Shown: positions 1-14,547, counted from the first letter of the stretch. The stretch: DNA of 64,000 nucleotides from Primula veris (GCA_963682055.1 OY821741.1:10361501-10425500); one strand, 5' to 3'. The notes: generated by a model not told the origin, from the letters alone. Program-made: numbers and translations.

Positions 1-1626
1 GAATCATATTTCAAATATAAAAGTATAAATTAAGGAGGTCCAGGCTGAGCAAACCAGGTCGCAAGATAAATCTTATTGTAACTTGACCACTAAAATTAAT
101 CAATACGGCTATGGTAAACTAGAAAATAAAAGTACTAGTGAAAGCTACAAATGACAAGTTTAGAACCACAATTCTACATAATTATATTATCAACACATGC
201 AAGGTTTCTTAGAAACTACGTCTTTTTTGTTTAGTTTGCCTCTCATTGTAAATCAAAATGATATTTTGATACATTAATCAATACATGTCTTATTCTATTC
301 TCGAGCCATGTGGTTGTCACCCCACCTTTAATTGCTGTTGTATATAAATAGTGCGGGCTAGTTTTAGCCAGACCGGATTTTGACCATTCCTCTCACACAT
401 GCAACTCTAATTGGTCCCTTCATAAATTCTCTAATTTATCATAAAACTATTTTAAAAAAAAAACTATTAGATCTTAAAATAAACTCAGATCAATAATTCA
501 CACAGGAACAATTACCCTTGCACTAGTGCTCGAACAATTACGGTAAAATAATGAAAAAATACATACTATTAATACTTAAATTAAAAAAATTATAATTTTT
601 TAAATATTAGTACATATGCTACATGATGCTACTTATTTATATTTTTGTTTCTAAATTTGATGATGATAACTGATTCTACATTATAAGTATCAAATCTTAA
701 ATAAGTCTTGAGAATGTGAGTGTTTTAAAATTAAGTATGTTTTTATGTATTAATCATAATTTTCCCAACAATTACCCTCACTCACACGGACTACAAGAAA
801 ATGTTCAGATAGCAACAATTTACCATCAGTTTAACAACAGATACTATGATGGTTAACTGATTTTTTTTTTTTTAATGACAGTGTAAATTAAATTCAAGTA
901 CTATTTGGTTATAAATGATTTTGAATAGGTCAGCTTGTGACTAAAACTACTACAATTGACATGTTAAATCACTGATGATACTAAACGCTAATGATTTTAC
1001 AAGAATAAATTGACCAACCAGGCCTACGTACAGTGTGATTACGACGAAAAATGTAATTAATCATGAAAGGTAATATGTTTGTGATGCACTGAGTTTAACT
1101 GTAGTTGCGTAAGGATTAGTTAGCCATGTTTTTTTTAGCAATTCAGAAATGTTAATGAGACTATTTTAACTTGGTGACCTAAGCTCTGATCATAACTATG
1201 TATTAAGTGTTGTCACTGGGACTAAAAGTTCAAAAGATAATGCAGTACTCACCGTTTCACTGTTTAAATTACCTGCAATTTTAATCGTACACTAGCTTTA
1301 AAGTTGTTGCAATGGAATTTTTTAAAAGTTAAATATATAGTTTAAACATTAAATCATATAATTTAGTTTTAAAAAAAATTATTTCGATAATTTTAATAAA
1401 CGTTATATGTCAATTAAAATTGTAAGTAATCTCATAAAAAAAACAATTAATTGAGTAAGTAATATTCTTCTAGTACTACATGTGTAGCAGAAAAGAATGA
1501 ATAAATATTGAATAGACAGAACAATAATGAATAATGTCATTCTATTTGACTTCAATACGTAATATTTTTATCGACATCCTATCTGGTTTTTGTGAATCAT
1601 ACAGCATTGTTATCCCAATGAATAGT

Positions 1627-1785
1627 CACTACAAAAATAATAAGTTCAATCTGTAACGTACAAATCTACCACGAAATAACAATATCCGTCAGTAAATCTA
1701 AAATCCGTCACGAATCCGACAATAAAAACGTTGAGGAAAAAATATGTCAGAAAATCCATTCCGGATTGAACCTTTCTTTGTAGTG
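1627..1785. mobile_element. CACTA-type MITE, 159 bp, 3-bp TSD
   Basis: The element starts CACTACAAAAA and ends CTTTGTAGTG, the terminal signature of the CACTA (En/Spm) superfamily. It is flanked on both sides by AGT (1624-1626 and 1786-1788), which fits the 3-bp target duplication of that group. The interior is non-coding and carries repeated CCGTCA/CCGACA subterminal motifs. Confidence 0.8.
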
Positions 1786-3078
1786 AGTAGTTTTGAAAAA
1801 ATAGTATTACACCCTATATTATTTCATTACATTTTAAACTTTTTTTTAAAACAAACTTCTAGCTAAACCCACTCTTTCATTAATTAATAAAAAAATATCA
1901 AAACTACCTTATTACATCTTTTAACAAACAATACTTGAAATAAAATAAAAAATATTGCTAAAAAAATAAAAAAGTTCTTCAAAACTAAATCTGTCATTTC
2001 ACGCACTTCAGAACTTGTTGCAATTTTTTCCCACAACTTGTGGCATCAATTGATCTTTTGATGAGTTGAAGTTTTGGGTTTTTTTGTTTTACTGTCGATC
2101 TCATCCACGTCACTTTGTTTGAAAGCAAAATCTTGTTCTCGATTTTGATTTGGTCTGAACGAGAGAGGTTCGCTCCTCCACTCAATGATGCAACGAATCA
2201 TTATGTTTGGTTGAAAAAAAACTGTGAGGCTCCGTAGAGAGTCATAACGTACCAAAATATGATCTAACGGATATAACCTCAGTAAACTCAAACCATTAGT
2301 CACGGAATCATAGAGGGGAGAATTTGATCTACTAGTTTCAAAAAAGAGGAGCACAGGGAGAAAAGGGAAAAGGGGAAAATTCCCCGAAAAAAAGTCCAGA
2401 TTTGAATAGAGAGAGAGGCTATAAGAATATCTCGGTATAGAGCCCGGTGGTAGAGGGGTGCCGAAGCATCACCTCCACACCCAAGAAAGACACATGCTTA
2501 GTGTTGAGGGTAAAGAGAAAGAGTTTTAATTTTTTTCTTATTCAATATTGATATTTTCTCTCAATTCCAAAGTTGAATCCTCAATCAAGTATCAACGATT
2601 AAAGTTCAAAATTTGACAGTACAACCCACTCTCATAGGCCAAGTGGTGTGCAGTGAACCATAGCTACAAAAAAAATGTCAATGCATACTAATATACACTT
2701 TTTATAAATAAAAAAAAAACTATTGGTAAGATTAGTAATAGTGTGACAACATAATTAGTTGTTAGAATTTAACGACACTCATTTTATCAACAGTTTTCAA
2801 AAATATGTCTCTTGGTATTCCGAATCAAATTACGCTTCATCTCAATGAGAACTCCGGTTTATAAAATAAATTTACTTTTTTTCTTGAAGATGAATAAAGT
2901 GTAAATGATATCCTAAGAGTTTTGGCATGGCTGTTAAAAAACTTATTTGGTGGAGATTAATCCAGCTTGATTGTATGGTTGTAACTTGCTAATTATACAA
3001 AAAAAAATGAAAAACTAATGGGGGAGGGAAATGTGCATTGATGATGCAATAATTATATACTAAAAATAGTATAAAGGA

Positions 3079-3263
3079 GTACTACAAAATAATGTTTGAT
3101 TTAGTGAGAGTCAAAAGCTGTCACAAGCCTGTCGCTAATTTAAAAAGCTGTCGCAAATTGACTAAACTGTCACAAAACCGTCACAAAAACCGTCGTTAAT
3201 AAGCACGTTAACGAAAAATACCGTCAATAATCCCGTCGGTATTTGGGTATTTTTTTTGGAGTG
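3079..3263. mobile_element. CACTA-type MITE, family shared with 39856-40037
   Basis: The sequence from about 3079 (TACTACAAAATAATG) to about 3263 (GGAGTG) closely matches the element at 39856-40037 along its length. Shared blocks include GTTTGATTTAGTGAGAGTC and repeated CTGTCAC/CCGTC motifs. The termini are decayed (TACTAC instead of CACTAC, GGAGTG instead of GTAGTG) and I see no clear target duplication, so this is the older copy. Confidence 0.65.
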
Positions 3264-6033
3264 GGGATTTTGTTTGTGATTAAATACGGGGTGGTGAGGT
3301 CCAGGTGCAAGCTTACATTATTTGGCTTCTAGTTAGTGATGAAGGAGCATATGAATTTCTTCTATATCTGTTAATTGTCTGTGGGCTCAATCCCAATAAC
3401 GATTGGATTCAATCACCTCCCCCCAATCATATTATAATACCCTTGATGATTGTCTTCTTCTGTAGGGTCTTAACTTATTTTCACATTTTTATTATACAGT
3501 TCATGATGATATGGTACAAAATGTATAAATATTGTAATGTTGCGTGGAAGCAAAAATGTATTATATTTTAAGAAGACTTTGTTAGCAATAGGTTAGGATA
3601 GTGCACTTTCGGTTGAGATCATCCCACATCGACAATATATGAGATAATAGGCTAGCATTTTGGTGTTGATAATGGAGTTTTTTTTTTTACTAAAATATTG
3701 TTATTGGTTCCCAATCTATGGTTATTTTGAAACTATTTACCAATTTGTGATTGTTCCATTTTAATAACATCCTATAATTTTCAAATCATTGTTAAAAATC
3801 TATCATACTTGCCTTATCTCTTAAAAATATTATTTTTTTTAAGTCATAAATATTAGTTAAAAATTCATATCAGATTTCTGCCATATATACAAGTATGTGT
3901 GCAATGACCCAAATTAATAGATTTTGGATAGCATATGATTGAGTAATGATTGTTCTGGAAAATAAATTTTAGCTTTTTCTACATGCTTATGTGAATTTCA
4001 GGCAGTCGGTACCCATTAATCACCTGTGTATATATAATTTTAAGCTTTTCTTATTTATTTTTAAACTTATGTAAAGTCATTCATGATACAGTTTACGCAA
4101 ATTCATAAACATCTCAAGCTTATTTTGTGAAAAGTACGTATTTACGGCTTTGTTCAAATAGTGCATATCTAATATCTTGTACGATGTGTAATTACATATG
4201 ATAACTTATTGTATTTTTTTAGCTTATTTTCGGTTTTGGCTGTTATTTATATAGGAAGTGTAAGTGTTAGAAATTAATTTAATGAATGGTAAGGAATGTA
4301 GTTTTCTAGATATTTAACAAAAGATTATAAGATGTGAGTTTTATTTAATATAAAGAAGTATTTTTTATAATGTTGTAGTTGCACCAACTAAAGCAATGAA
4401 AAAACATTGTCCTTGTTGTCATGTATTAGAAAATACTAACATATTTGCTTTTTATCTTTAAATTTTGTACATGAATTATTAATTTAACATTATTATTATC
4501 TTGGTACTCTAAGGTTATTAATTAGAATTAGATAAAAAAAATTAGCATGATTTTGAAAGTGGGTGGGATGATGTTGAAATGGAACAACCATAGATTTTGG
4601 TAAATAGTTTCAAGATAACCAAAGAGATTGAGAAATAGTTTCTCCAATAACAATATTTTAGTAAAAAACACTCATATATTGTGCTATTGCGTTTCGGTGT
4701 GTGGGTTGCTCCCCTTGTGCAGTTATTATTTTCTTTCTCTTTATTCATATAATTTGGCAGTAGTATAAGTTTCCGTTCCGAAAATTGTTGGTAAATTGAG
4801 TGTCTTAAATTTTTATCGCAACAAATATTATATTGTTTAATTATTGGTAAAATTTAACGACACTCACTTTACCAACAAATGTTAAAATGTTATCTAATGT
4901 TGTCTTGGCATTTTATTGTAGTTTTTATTAAGTTTTTATGCTTCAACGAGTTTTTCTTTGCCAAAAGCTAGCAAGTCTGTATTTTAGCCAGTAAATTAAA
5001 AACCTTTCTGAAATGAAAAGGCTCAACAGGCATAAATAGCTCAAAATGATTTGCGTAAAAGCATACATTTTTATGTTTTTTTTACGTATCACGTCTGTAG
5101 CGATGCTGATCAGGAACAGTTTGGTTATGCATTCACGTTTTAAAACAAGATTGAAGCTGACATTTTAACATACAAATTACTATATTACTTATATTAATTA
5201 CTCTTCCATTTCTTTTGGTTTCCTTTGTATGTATGTAATTCCTTATGTAGAAAAGGGGCATTTAGTCCCTTATATATTTGTTTAAGTAAGGGATTTAATT
5301 GTCTTGGTTTCATTTCGAAGTAGTTCTTTTGCTCATTTTAACTGTACTAAATTTCTTAGCTATAAAACAATCGGTCCTCTCTAGCGTGATATATCTTTCC
5401 AAGTTCTTTCGGGATAAACATAAAGTATCACCAAGTAAATTTGTAGTCTAAACCTAACTTGAAGTATTGAAATTTGTCAACAAAACTCATTCACAAAAGA
5501 AAAGTTTCCAAAATGCTTGGATTAAGATAGCTCTTTACTGTTAGTTTGGGAAGATAAGTCATGTTTTGATAAGTACACGACTGGTTAGCTCAAAAGCCAC
5601 AATATTGATTGCTTGGCTCTCGTTTAAAAGCTGTTTACAAAATAACAAAAAATAACTGAAACTGTGCCAGACATAAGCCTAGATATGTCGATTTGATGTC
5701 TCACACTACTATTGTTTATGAGTAATTCCATCATAAAAGACATCTAGCTAATAATACCAAAACTCTATGAGCTAAAAATATGAAAGACGATAAAGTATGT
5801 GTAGCCCCATCTCTTGAAATAATGTTTCCTGTTATGATCTCACAAGAACTAGCACCCAAAGCTGTTATGCTAATGCATGTTGTATGATTGCCCATTTTAA
5901 ATAAACATTGTATCTAACTTCTGTTATTAGAACTTGCAAAAGAGTAGCTGGGTGGTCATAGTAATTCCCCATAATTATGAAAATTATTAACAATATGTAA
6001 GTTTTGTGCAGACTACTTATAAATTTAGACAGA

Positions 6034-6205
6034 CACTAAAAGAAAATGTCTGAACACAAACGTTTTGTTCATTTTCTAACGATGTAGTGGTTATGCCTAA
6101 ATATGTTGTTGTGTTTGTTATCACTTTATCATGTAGTCACAACCATTATAGTGTTAGAATAGCGACATAACTTTGATCAGTGTTCAGGCATTTTCTTATA
6201 CGGTG
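6034..6205. mobile_element. CACTA-type MITE with ~25-bp inverted termini
   Basis: The left end CACTAAAAGAAAATGTCTG is mirrored by the right end CAGGCATTTTCTTATACGGTG, followed internally by GAACAC/GTGTTC on the two arms. The 172-bp interior has no coding sequence. The right terminal bases have drifted from TAGTG, and no clean 3-bp target duplication remains. Confidence 0.6.
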
Positions 6206-6861
6206 AACGTGTCAACCCCATGTTAAATATCCCTTAGAAATCTGACTTGGATTGTTTTGCTTTAAAATTTTGGTTATGATATAGAAAATGAAATGGCTTC
6301 ATCATGTGTGCCTCAACCTGATCATTCTGAATTTATTTATTAATGCTAATGAGTTGAGAAATGTTGTAATGTTCTTTCAAGGCATCAACAATAAATAGAG
6401 TGCATAATTGAGAAATTAGGAAATTTCCAGTGGAGCTTTGACCAATGACAATAGCTGTATGTAAGCTCAACTTACCAGACAAAGCCACGTGTGTAGGACC
6501 ACCAAATACTACCCTCTACTTATTCATTTTCCCTTTTAACAACAAATCCAAATGACCCTCTTAAGAAATTGGCTATTTAACCATTTCTACTTAGTCAGTC
6601 ACCCTTCTTATAGTAGAAAACACACTATACCTATAGATTGAGAAAGAAAATAGATCTTTTCCATATTTGAATATCTCAAATCTCTCTTTTTGCACCATAA
6701 GACTTCATTTTTCTTATTCTTATCTTAGCACTCTTGTTTCTTTTTTCTTCTAACATATTCTCGGATGCCTATCACCTAAACTCCAAGTTATTATTGCAAT
6801 TTTCATGATTAAAAAGTTACATTAGTAAATGTACGAGAAAAATAAGTTTAGTAGTTAAAAG

Positions 6862-9800
6862 ATGTTGTTAAGGTGTGATCCATGTGATAATGAAGGTGGT
6901 CTAAAACTTTTGGAGGAGCTTACAACGAATGCAAAAGAAGTGCAACAACAAGTATTGGATGAGATACTCTCTCGAAATGCTCAAACCAATTACCTGAAGG
7001 GATTCTTAAATGGCCACTGTAAAACACAACTATTCAAGGACAAAGTCCCCATTGTAAATTACGAAGATATCAAGCCTTATATCGAAAGAATCGCCAATGG
7101 AGAAAACTCGCTTATCATATCTTCTCAAACTATCACCGAGCTTCTCACAAGGTATGTTAACATAAGCACACATATCGATTCAAGTTTATAACTTTTTTAG
7201 CAAGTAGTTAGTTCAATATGAATAAGTTAAGTAATTTGATAATGGATGCAGCTCAGGAACTTCTGGAGGGAAGCCGAAAATGATGCCTTCAACCGCAGAA
7301 GAGTTGGACAGAAAGACTTTCTTCTATAACATATTAGTGCCTGTCATGAATAAGTAATAATCCTTCTTTTAATCTCTCTTTTTGTATATATATGAATATA
7401 CTCCCTTCGTCTCAAAAAAAAAAATCACTTTATGAGTGAGATGTATTTTAATGAAAATGAACAATTATTTTGAGACGAGTATTTGATTAAGTATAACACC
7501 CTTCCAGAAACATTGCCAGACCACTTACACAATAGTGCACTATAATTGATCTCAAGTTAGCTAGTGTTTAAGGAAATCCTGAAAAAACATTAGGAAGCAA
7601 GTTTGGAATTTTAATAGATCCCAGTAGTCTAAGTTATTTGTTGCTTCAAGCATATATTATTGTAATTTCATGAAACATAATCATAAGCTACCCTAGTGTG
7701 CAGGAGAAGACTAGATAGTGGATTTAGGGTTTCTAACATAGCTGTGGTATATTTTCAGTAAAAAAAATTAAAATAGTTTGGAGCTCATAATTATCAATTA
7801 GAAATGATTTAGTTCCACAAGGATACTATTTTCCCATACTCCAAAACATAGTTATCAGGATCAGATACGGAAGCGAGAAACAAAACGTGCTTCCGAAACG
7901 TGAAGCACGAAAAAAATAAAAAATTTGCACGTGAAATAATAGGAAACGGGAAACAAGATTATTGAAAGAAAAACGAGTTTCTTGGTAACTATGCTCCAAA
8001 ACCACTCATAGCCACCCTATAAATTGAGTAATGATATGTTCACAGTTGACACACTATACTAAACCTAGTCACACAGACTAAAACCAAATTTATAAACATT
8101 TAACTGATTTTGTTGTAATCTTGTTTTCATGCCTTCTACATATGGTAGCTGGGAAGTATGATCCGGAGTGTTAACTTGAAATTTCATTGGACTCTATTTT
8201 TACAACAAAAGAATGTCAGAATACCATAATAATGTTTGTTGCTAATGTGAGTATCGGTAAACATAGCAACATAGTAGCGACATTGTTGCTAAATTTAGCG
8301 ACACTCATTTTACCATCAACATATTATTTCTTGCTATTTGTTATCCTGACATTTTCTTGTAGTGTTTGTGCTTACATTCACAGTCTGCGTATCAGTTGGT
8401 TTATTTTAGTCTAACTAAAAGGCATTGCTCTCTTGTCCCGCCTATTTATCCTTGCATTTTACCCCGATTAACCAATTAGACACATGAAAACTTGCCTTTC
8501 ATTTAGTTAAAAAGATAAATCATTTCTTATAATTTGATAGGTATGTGGATGGGTTGGACCAAGGAAAGGCAATGTACCTCCTCTTCATAAAACCGGAGAT
8601 CACCACCACTGCCGGTTTACCAGCCAGACCAGTCCTAACCAGCTACTACAAAAGCGATCATTTTCGAAATCGCCCCTTTAACAAGTACAATATCTACACA
8701 AGCCCAGACGATACCATTCTGTGTCTTGATAGCAAGCAAAGTATGTATTGCCAGCTACTCTGTGGCCTCGTCCAACGACACCAGGTCAGTGGCAGAACCA
8801 GGAGTTCTTTTTTATTTTATGTTAGTGCGTGAGGGACAAAATACAACAATTCAAATATATAAATAAATAAAAAACTTGAAAAAAAAAATGTTGTTTTCTA
8901 TCAATATGGGTGGTCCACAACTCTCTTATTTCGCCATCTAAATCGTCCTCTCTTTCAACAGGTCCTTAGAGTCGGTGCAGTTTTCGCTTCTGCTTTTTTA
9001 CGTGCAATAAAGTTTTTAGAAAATTATTGGCGAGAGCTTTGTTCGAACATTAGAACCGGTCAGGTGAGTGATTGGATAACAGATTCGAATTGTAGAAATT
9101 CGGTGATGAAAATCTTGAATGAGCCAAATCCGGAATTGGCGGATTTAATTGAATTGAAATGTGGTGGGAAATCATGGGAAGGGATTATAAAAAGGTTTTG
9201 GCCTAAAACAAAATATATCGAAGTGATAGTTACGGGCTCGATGGCACAGTATATTCCAACATTGGAATATTACAGTGGTGGGTTACCGTTGGTTTCAACT
9301 ATGTATGGATCATCCGAGTGTTATTTAGGGATAAATCTAAAGCCTTTGTGTAAGCCTAGTGATGTGTCGTATACTCTTCTACCGAATATGGCTTATTTTG
9401 AGTTTATTCCAGTGGATAAAAACCATGATCATGAGGAAAAAGTGGTTCGGTATTGTTGCAACGGTGATGGTGGTGATGACATGGCAGAGAAGGAAAAGGT
9501 GGAAGCAGTCGGCCTTGTTGATGTTCGAATTGGACATTATTATGAGCTAGTTGTCACAACATTCACCGGTAATTTTTACTTTCCTTTGCCTTAATTTTAC
9601 ATTTAATTTATTTGTATTGGGACATGATTTATCTTTTTTACAATATCTTGAATTTCTTCAAAACTAATGCTTCGTTTATTTTTCCTTTGATGAATAACAT
9701 TTTATGGGATGATTTGCTATGTATGAAGACTTTAAGCTCAAACTTATTTTTCAAGACTTTGACCTTTGGTTTACAATCTTCAAGACTAACACTAATTATT

Positions 9801-10931
9801 ATTTCCCTTCTCGAAGAAAACTTGGTTTCAAATGAATTTTAAAGCGCAAATATAAAAATAAAAAATTAAACTGCATCAAGTCATCCTCAAGTCCGAAATC
9901 TGGTTAGTTACGGCTTGTTTGCATCTTCTAAGCAAATAAACGGGAAGAAATCTGTGAGTTCACCCAACTTCAAAATTTCTAGTTGTTTGCCAAAGAACCT
10001 GGAGAAATTCAGCTTTTTAAATAGCAACCAGATTCAATTTCAGACAAGGTTTTAAGCATAAAAAAAATCACGAACCTGAAAATTGCATCCCGATATGGTT
10101 TTAATCCTTCTTGGTTCAGTTAATTTTCTTTCCTCAAATCCTGCAGCCAAACAAGCTACTGGTCCTGGTGGTTCATTTGATTGGTCACTTAGTTGACTAA
10201 TGTAGATCTGAAGCCGCAATATGACATTTTGTTCACTTTTTTATTAGAAATCATTATGATCCTTTCATGATTTGGTTCTAACTATTTTGAAACAATTCAC
10301 AGGGTTATATCGGTATAGAGTTGGCGACATTCTTTTTGTGACAGGCTTTCACAACAAAGCCCCTCAATTTCGTTTTGTCGAAAGACGAAACGTAGTCTTA
10401 AGCATTGACACCGACAAAACCAATGAAGAAGACCTCTTAAACGCTGTCGCACAAGCAAAACTCATCATTGAACCCCTTGGATTTCTCCTCACAGAATACA
10501 CAAGCTACGCCGACACGTCATCAGTGCCAGGTCACTACGTACTCTTCTGGGAACTCGAAACAAGATCAGGAAATTGCATAACCCATGATGACGTGATACA
10601 ACTTGATACGCATGTAATGGAGGAGTGTTGCTATGCAGTGGAGGAGGCGTTGGACTCAGTGTACCGGAGGTGCAGGAAAAAAGACCATTCAATCGGTTCA
10701 TTGGAGATTAGAGTGGTGAGACAAGGCGCTTTTGACGCTTTGATGGATTTTTGTGTTTCAAAAGGTTCGTCGCTGAATCAATATAAGACACCTAGGTGTA
10801 TTAAATCTGAGGAAGCTCTTGTTATATTGAATTCGAGGGTGGTAGGAAGTTATTTTAGCCGAAAAGTTCCATCTTGGGAACCTCATCTAGTTAGCAAAAC
10901 GGCTCAAAATGAAACCACAACAAAAGGCTAG
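6862..10931 (+). CDS. GH3.17: GH3 indole-3-acetic acid-amido synthetase (GH3.17-like)
   Basis: GH3 acyl-acid amido synthetases adenylate indole-3-acetic acid and join it to an amino acid, removing active auxin in the cytosol; GH3.17 of Arabidopsis prefers glutamate. Five exons join in phase: 6862-7151, 7252-7353, 8541-8784, 8962-9568 and 10303-10931. They give 623 aa, near the family's usual ~600. ATP/AMP-binding motifs are complete: [10 protein letters not shown] at about 97-106, YGSSE at about 327-331, and YRYRVGD at about 417-423. The N-terminal block [19 protein letters not shown] and the run [16 protein letters not shown] are typical of group II. A linker at about 355-390, rich in Asp, Glu and His, is variable in the family. 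All splice sites are GT-AG. The ortholog name comes from remembered similarity to Arabidopsis GH3.17; GH3.9 or another group II paralog is less likely. The gene appears intact. Confidence 0.93.
7401..7479. mobile_element. Stowaway-like MITE in GH3 intron 2
   Basis: CTCCCTTCGTCTCAAAA at the left is mirrored by TTTTGAGACGAG at the right, and TA flanks both sides (7399-7400, 7480-7481). The CTCCCT...TA pattern is that of Tc1/mariner-derived Stowaway elements. It is only 79 bp, so probably internally deleted. Confidence 0.6.
8198..8364. mobile_element. CACTA-type MITE in GH3 intron 2
   Basis: The right end (reverse complement CACTACAAGAAAATGTCAGG) is matched by TTTTACAACAAAAGAATGTCAG at the left. 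The interior has the motif TTTAGCGACACTCATTTTACC, also seen near 2770 and 4855, so members of this family recur in the window. It sits wholly inside the 1.19-kb second intron of GH3. Confidence 0.55.
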
Positions 10932-13506
10932 CTAGCCCTTTTCAAGTTCCTTGAACCTTGTTTATCATGATTTTATATATGATATTGATCATCTCTTTAC
11001 TTTTTTTTCCTGTTTCTTGGAGTAAGATTGTTATGTGTATTTCTGGATTAACTTATGTGAAGCTAAGAGTACTTACTGTCAGAGGTTATATTCAATGCTT
11101 TCTTATGCTATTACAAATCGTTTGCTCGGTTGTAGCTTTTAAGCACAGTTTTTTCCCTTCAAAATGTTCTGTGTTTGACTCTACGGTTATTAAGCTCAAT
11201 ATTCAGCAGCTCTAACCTAAACAAGCTACTCTACCAGGTTTAAGCTCAATATCCAAAAAAGCCTGATCCAAACCAAAAAAATAATATGTTGTAAAGCTCG
11301 AAAAGCTTACACCTTAATGATGCTCTTGCAGAAACACCTTAACTACACTTTCGCATTTTAAAACACTATCAAGCAAGCATTTTTCTTAAAACTAGAAACT
11401 AACAAGAGCTAATTGACATTACTTGTAACTTGCAAGAAATCTGTTTATTTAAAAAGTAAGGCTTGTAGTCTGAAGTAATATATTGTTTTTGCTCAGATTT
11501 AATTTTTTTCTCTACAAAAAGAGGGTAGGTCACAATGTTTATTATGGATAATGTTGAAGGACACAAATAGAGGCTATGATGAATCCACGAGTGGAGAAAG
11601 TTGAAATATAGGAGACAATACTAACTGTGTTATACAGTTCTTCAACTATTACTGTTAATGAAACATGCCCATCCTGTGTCCCCCTACACGGTCAGCTCTT
11701 TGATTCAGGTATATTCTTTTACAATTTTATTTTACAAATTTACAAAAATATATACTCACAATTTGAATATGTTGCTTACAAACTTTTATACAAAACTTTT
11801 GCCAACATAATACGAAGGTAGCTAAAAGTAAAAATTTCAACAATTAAGTTATTAACTAGCCCGGGCTTCACCTTTAGTTATATTTGTCGTTTGGTTTGAG
11901 TGTGTGGCACTATTGCAGTGTTGTGCGAGTGTAATCAGTAATGTTACATATTCACAACACCGCTCACTTTTTGCGCCATGTTCCTTCTTGATGAGGCTAA
12001 TTCTGAAAATTTGCTTAATTTAATATGATAATACATCAATGAGAACTATTTATTCCAATTTAGTACAGTATTAATTAACAATATCTCTAAAGATAGAATA
12101 TGATAGAATGGGATGTTTTTTTTTTTCTTTTTTTGGTAAGAACATCATGAATTGTAGGGCTATAAATCAAGTGATAGGATGAAATGAGGTGTCAACTTAT
12201 CAGGAGTACTTGTTGCACGTACTCTTCAACATCAAATAGTAGTACTTTCAGATAGATGCATACATAGCAAATTTTGTATCACCATCAATGTCAAAACATG
12301 ATGGGAATATGTGCATTGTGTTATACCTCACTTAATCAACCTATTTACATTAACGTTTTAAAAAAGCCAAAAATTAGCTATTGGTGTAAAAACTAGAAAG
12401 CAGGAAAACAAATTTCCATGCTTTGTACCGAGCTTGGATCGAGTCTTCTCGCTTCAAAACGAGATTCTTCAGAACAGTTATTTAAATTCAGACTTTTCAC
12501 TGGATTTACACTTTTTCTATTTATTTCTTTTTAAAAAAACTTCTCATATCATGAAAGACTCTCACATACATACACATATATGGAGCAGGTTTTTCTTTAG
12601 ATGCAACATGCCAAGTTAGTACTTTAATAAAACGATTGCCCAAATATTGTTAGCTGAGGAGTTTATATTAGACTCAGGGGATCAATATAGATGTTTAGAC
12701 AGAAACAGGCAAGCTAGCTTAGCCAAGTGTTTTTGTCCTTGGAGCTGGTTTGCCATGATTTTATACATGGCGATAGTATCATCGTCACCATCCCTTTTTC
12801 TGTTTCATTGGGATGTTTAGAGTATTGACTCGATTCCCGAGGGTCTGAACTTCATGTATATTTTGTTACTACGCGGGGGCTAAAAGCAAAGTTTTAGTTA
12901 TGAAGGGGGATATAGAGCCTTTTTCTATCCTTTTCTAACTCCTCATCTGTCTAGACTACTTACAATTGCTATTGAACATAAACTGTAGGTGGACTTATTG
13001 TGAATCCATTATATGATTAACTCTCAAACTCTAATCTGCGTATTTTTTTTTAGTCAATATCCGGTCCATTTTATTAATATAATCGCAAAACTATTCTTTC
13101 ATGAGCCACGTCCCCATGATAGCGTTTCCAATCAAAATACACTAACGGGAAATTATGGCATTGCGACCTACAATCAAAAGGCAACTAGTGCTAATGAACC
13201 TATATTACTAAGGACATGGCGAAAAACAACAAAATTAACACTTTTAATCTCGACTTTTCAAAGCAAAAAAAAATTCTGATGACTTGATATTTACTCCTTA
13301 TGTCCCCTATCCTTATATCTCCTATACATCGCCGTGATCAAAGTGATCTAAACAACAAGTTTAAGAGCAAATTTTTTGCTTAAAAAGGAGATTAGCCATG
13401 TTAATTTAGTGCAAAAAACCAGTCCAAAGTATGCAAAAACAGCTGAATCATCAGTTTAGTACGAGTTAACTCTCATCTCACTTAAACAAAAGTTTGAAGA
13501 AAGATT
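10932..13506. other. Intergenic, downstream of GH3
   Basis: This is the 3' flank of GH3, without a supported gene. Open frames of 60-90 codons here have no recognisable motifs, skewed AT-rich composition and no splice context. I see no tRNA or other structured RNA. Confidence 0.5.
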
Positions 13507-13737
13507 TCATACTACTACATCTTGAATTTTGTATGTACTTCCTCTAACACAAGGGGTTTCGCTCTGGTCCAAAACATATGCAGCATGAGTGAGCTTTGTG
13601 AACTCCATGGGTGAGAAAAAGGTCTTGTTGGAGTCGTGCGCTTCTTGTTTTGCTAAAGCATCTGCCACCTGATTCTGTTTCCTATATATATGACATAAAT
13701 CATAACTCACAAAACTCATTAGTTCAACTAAATCCAA
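13507..13737 (-). pseudogene. LINE-type RNase H domain remnant
   Basis: A 76-codon frame contains HIYRKQNQVADALAK, the signature at the end of the RNase H-like (RVT_3) domain found in plant LINE retrotransposons and their domesticated relatives. This part of the fold normally lies near the C-terminus and carries the last catalytic acidic residue (D of VADALAK). Only this terminal piece is present. No reverse transcriptase or upstream RNase H strands are visible nearby, so it is a dead fragment of a non-LTR element. Confidence 0.6.
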
Positions 13738-14547
13738 CCATAAAGTATCAAATTTAGGCCCTCTCTAATCTGCGTATATAGTGCGGTTACAAAGTTAAAG
13801 TCAAACCAAAACAAATCTTCTTTTTATCTTCAAACTTTCCTTATCTTAGAAAGCTTTCTAATCTTGTATTCTGAATTGGTTTGATTCATCTGATAGAACA
13901 TCTAGTGATCTCTTCTTGATTTGATTCAGCATCAATTCCTTCTTAAGATATACAAGCAATTTACAACTGTTGCAATAATGATCTTGGTAAACACACTAAA
14001 TTCAAATAACTAAAAGCGCATTTTTTTACATTACCAACAAGACTTACAAATGTTGTCATAACAATGAAAAATAAGTTGGTCATTAGTAAACTAAATAAGA
14101 CCTAACACGGTCAATATAGAGCACACTGGTTTGGTATTAACTGCAACTAAAGAAAATTAAGTGATAACGTTTTGTAGCTAGATTGCAATTTAGTATATAG
14201 CAAGCCTGGCTTGTAAAGTACCAATATCACGCACATGCTCAAATACTCTTTTTTGCATATTTTTTTGCTCAATAATAGAGAGTGGTATAAAAAGAGGCTG
14301 AAATGAAGCCACGAATGGAGAATATTGCAGAAAAATTGAAGATAGTGATGGATCAATATAATTAACGAAAAAAGGGAGACAAATAAATAAATATAGCAAA
14401 TACAAAGGAGACAATAGAAACTGTAGTACACAGTGGTAGCGCTAGCGTTTATTTGAAAAACTTCCATACCATTCCATGTGCATGCCAGCTCTCTAATTCT
14501 ACTTAGACCAACCGTATCAGTTTTTTTTACACTTTTTCTCATCATTC

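Larger units (their letters stand above)
1..6861. other. Intergenic, AT-rich, upstream of GH3
   Basis: I find no coding sequence in this stretch; open frames are short and show no recognisable family. It contains several short CACTA-type elements, listed separately. The last ~300 bases before 6862 form the presumed promoter and 5' leader of the GH3 gene. A TATA-like stretch (CTATTTAA) lies near 6572. One TGTCTC auxin-response hexamer lies near 5698, over 1 kb upstream of the start, and is no better than chance. Confidence 0.6.

Noticed and set aside
5698..5703. TGTCTC auxin-response element upstream of GH3
   Set aside because: A single hexamer over 1 kb from the start is expected by chance, and no second copy is spaced for a paired element.
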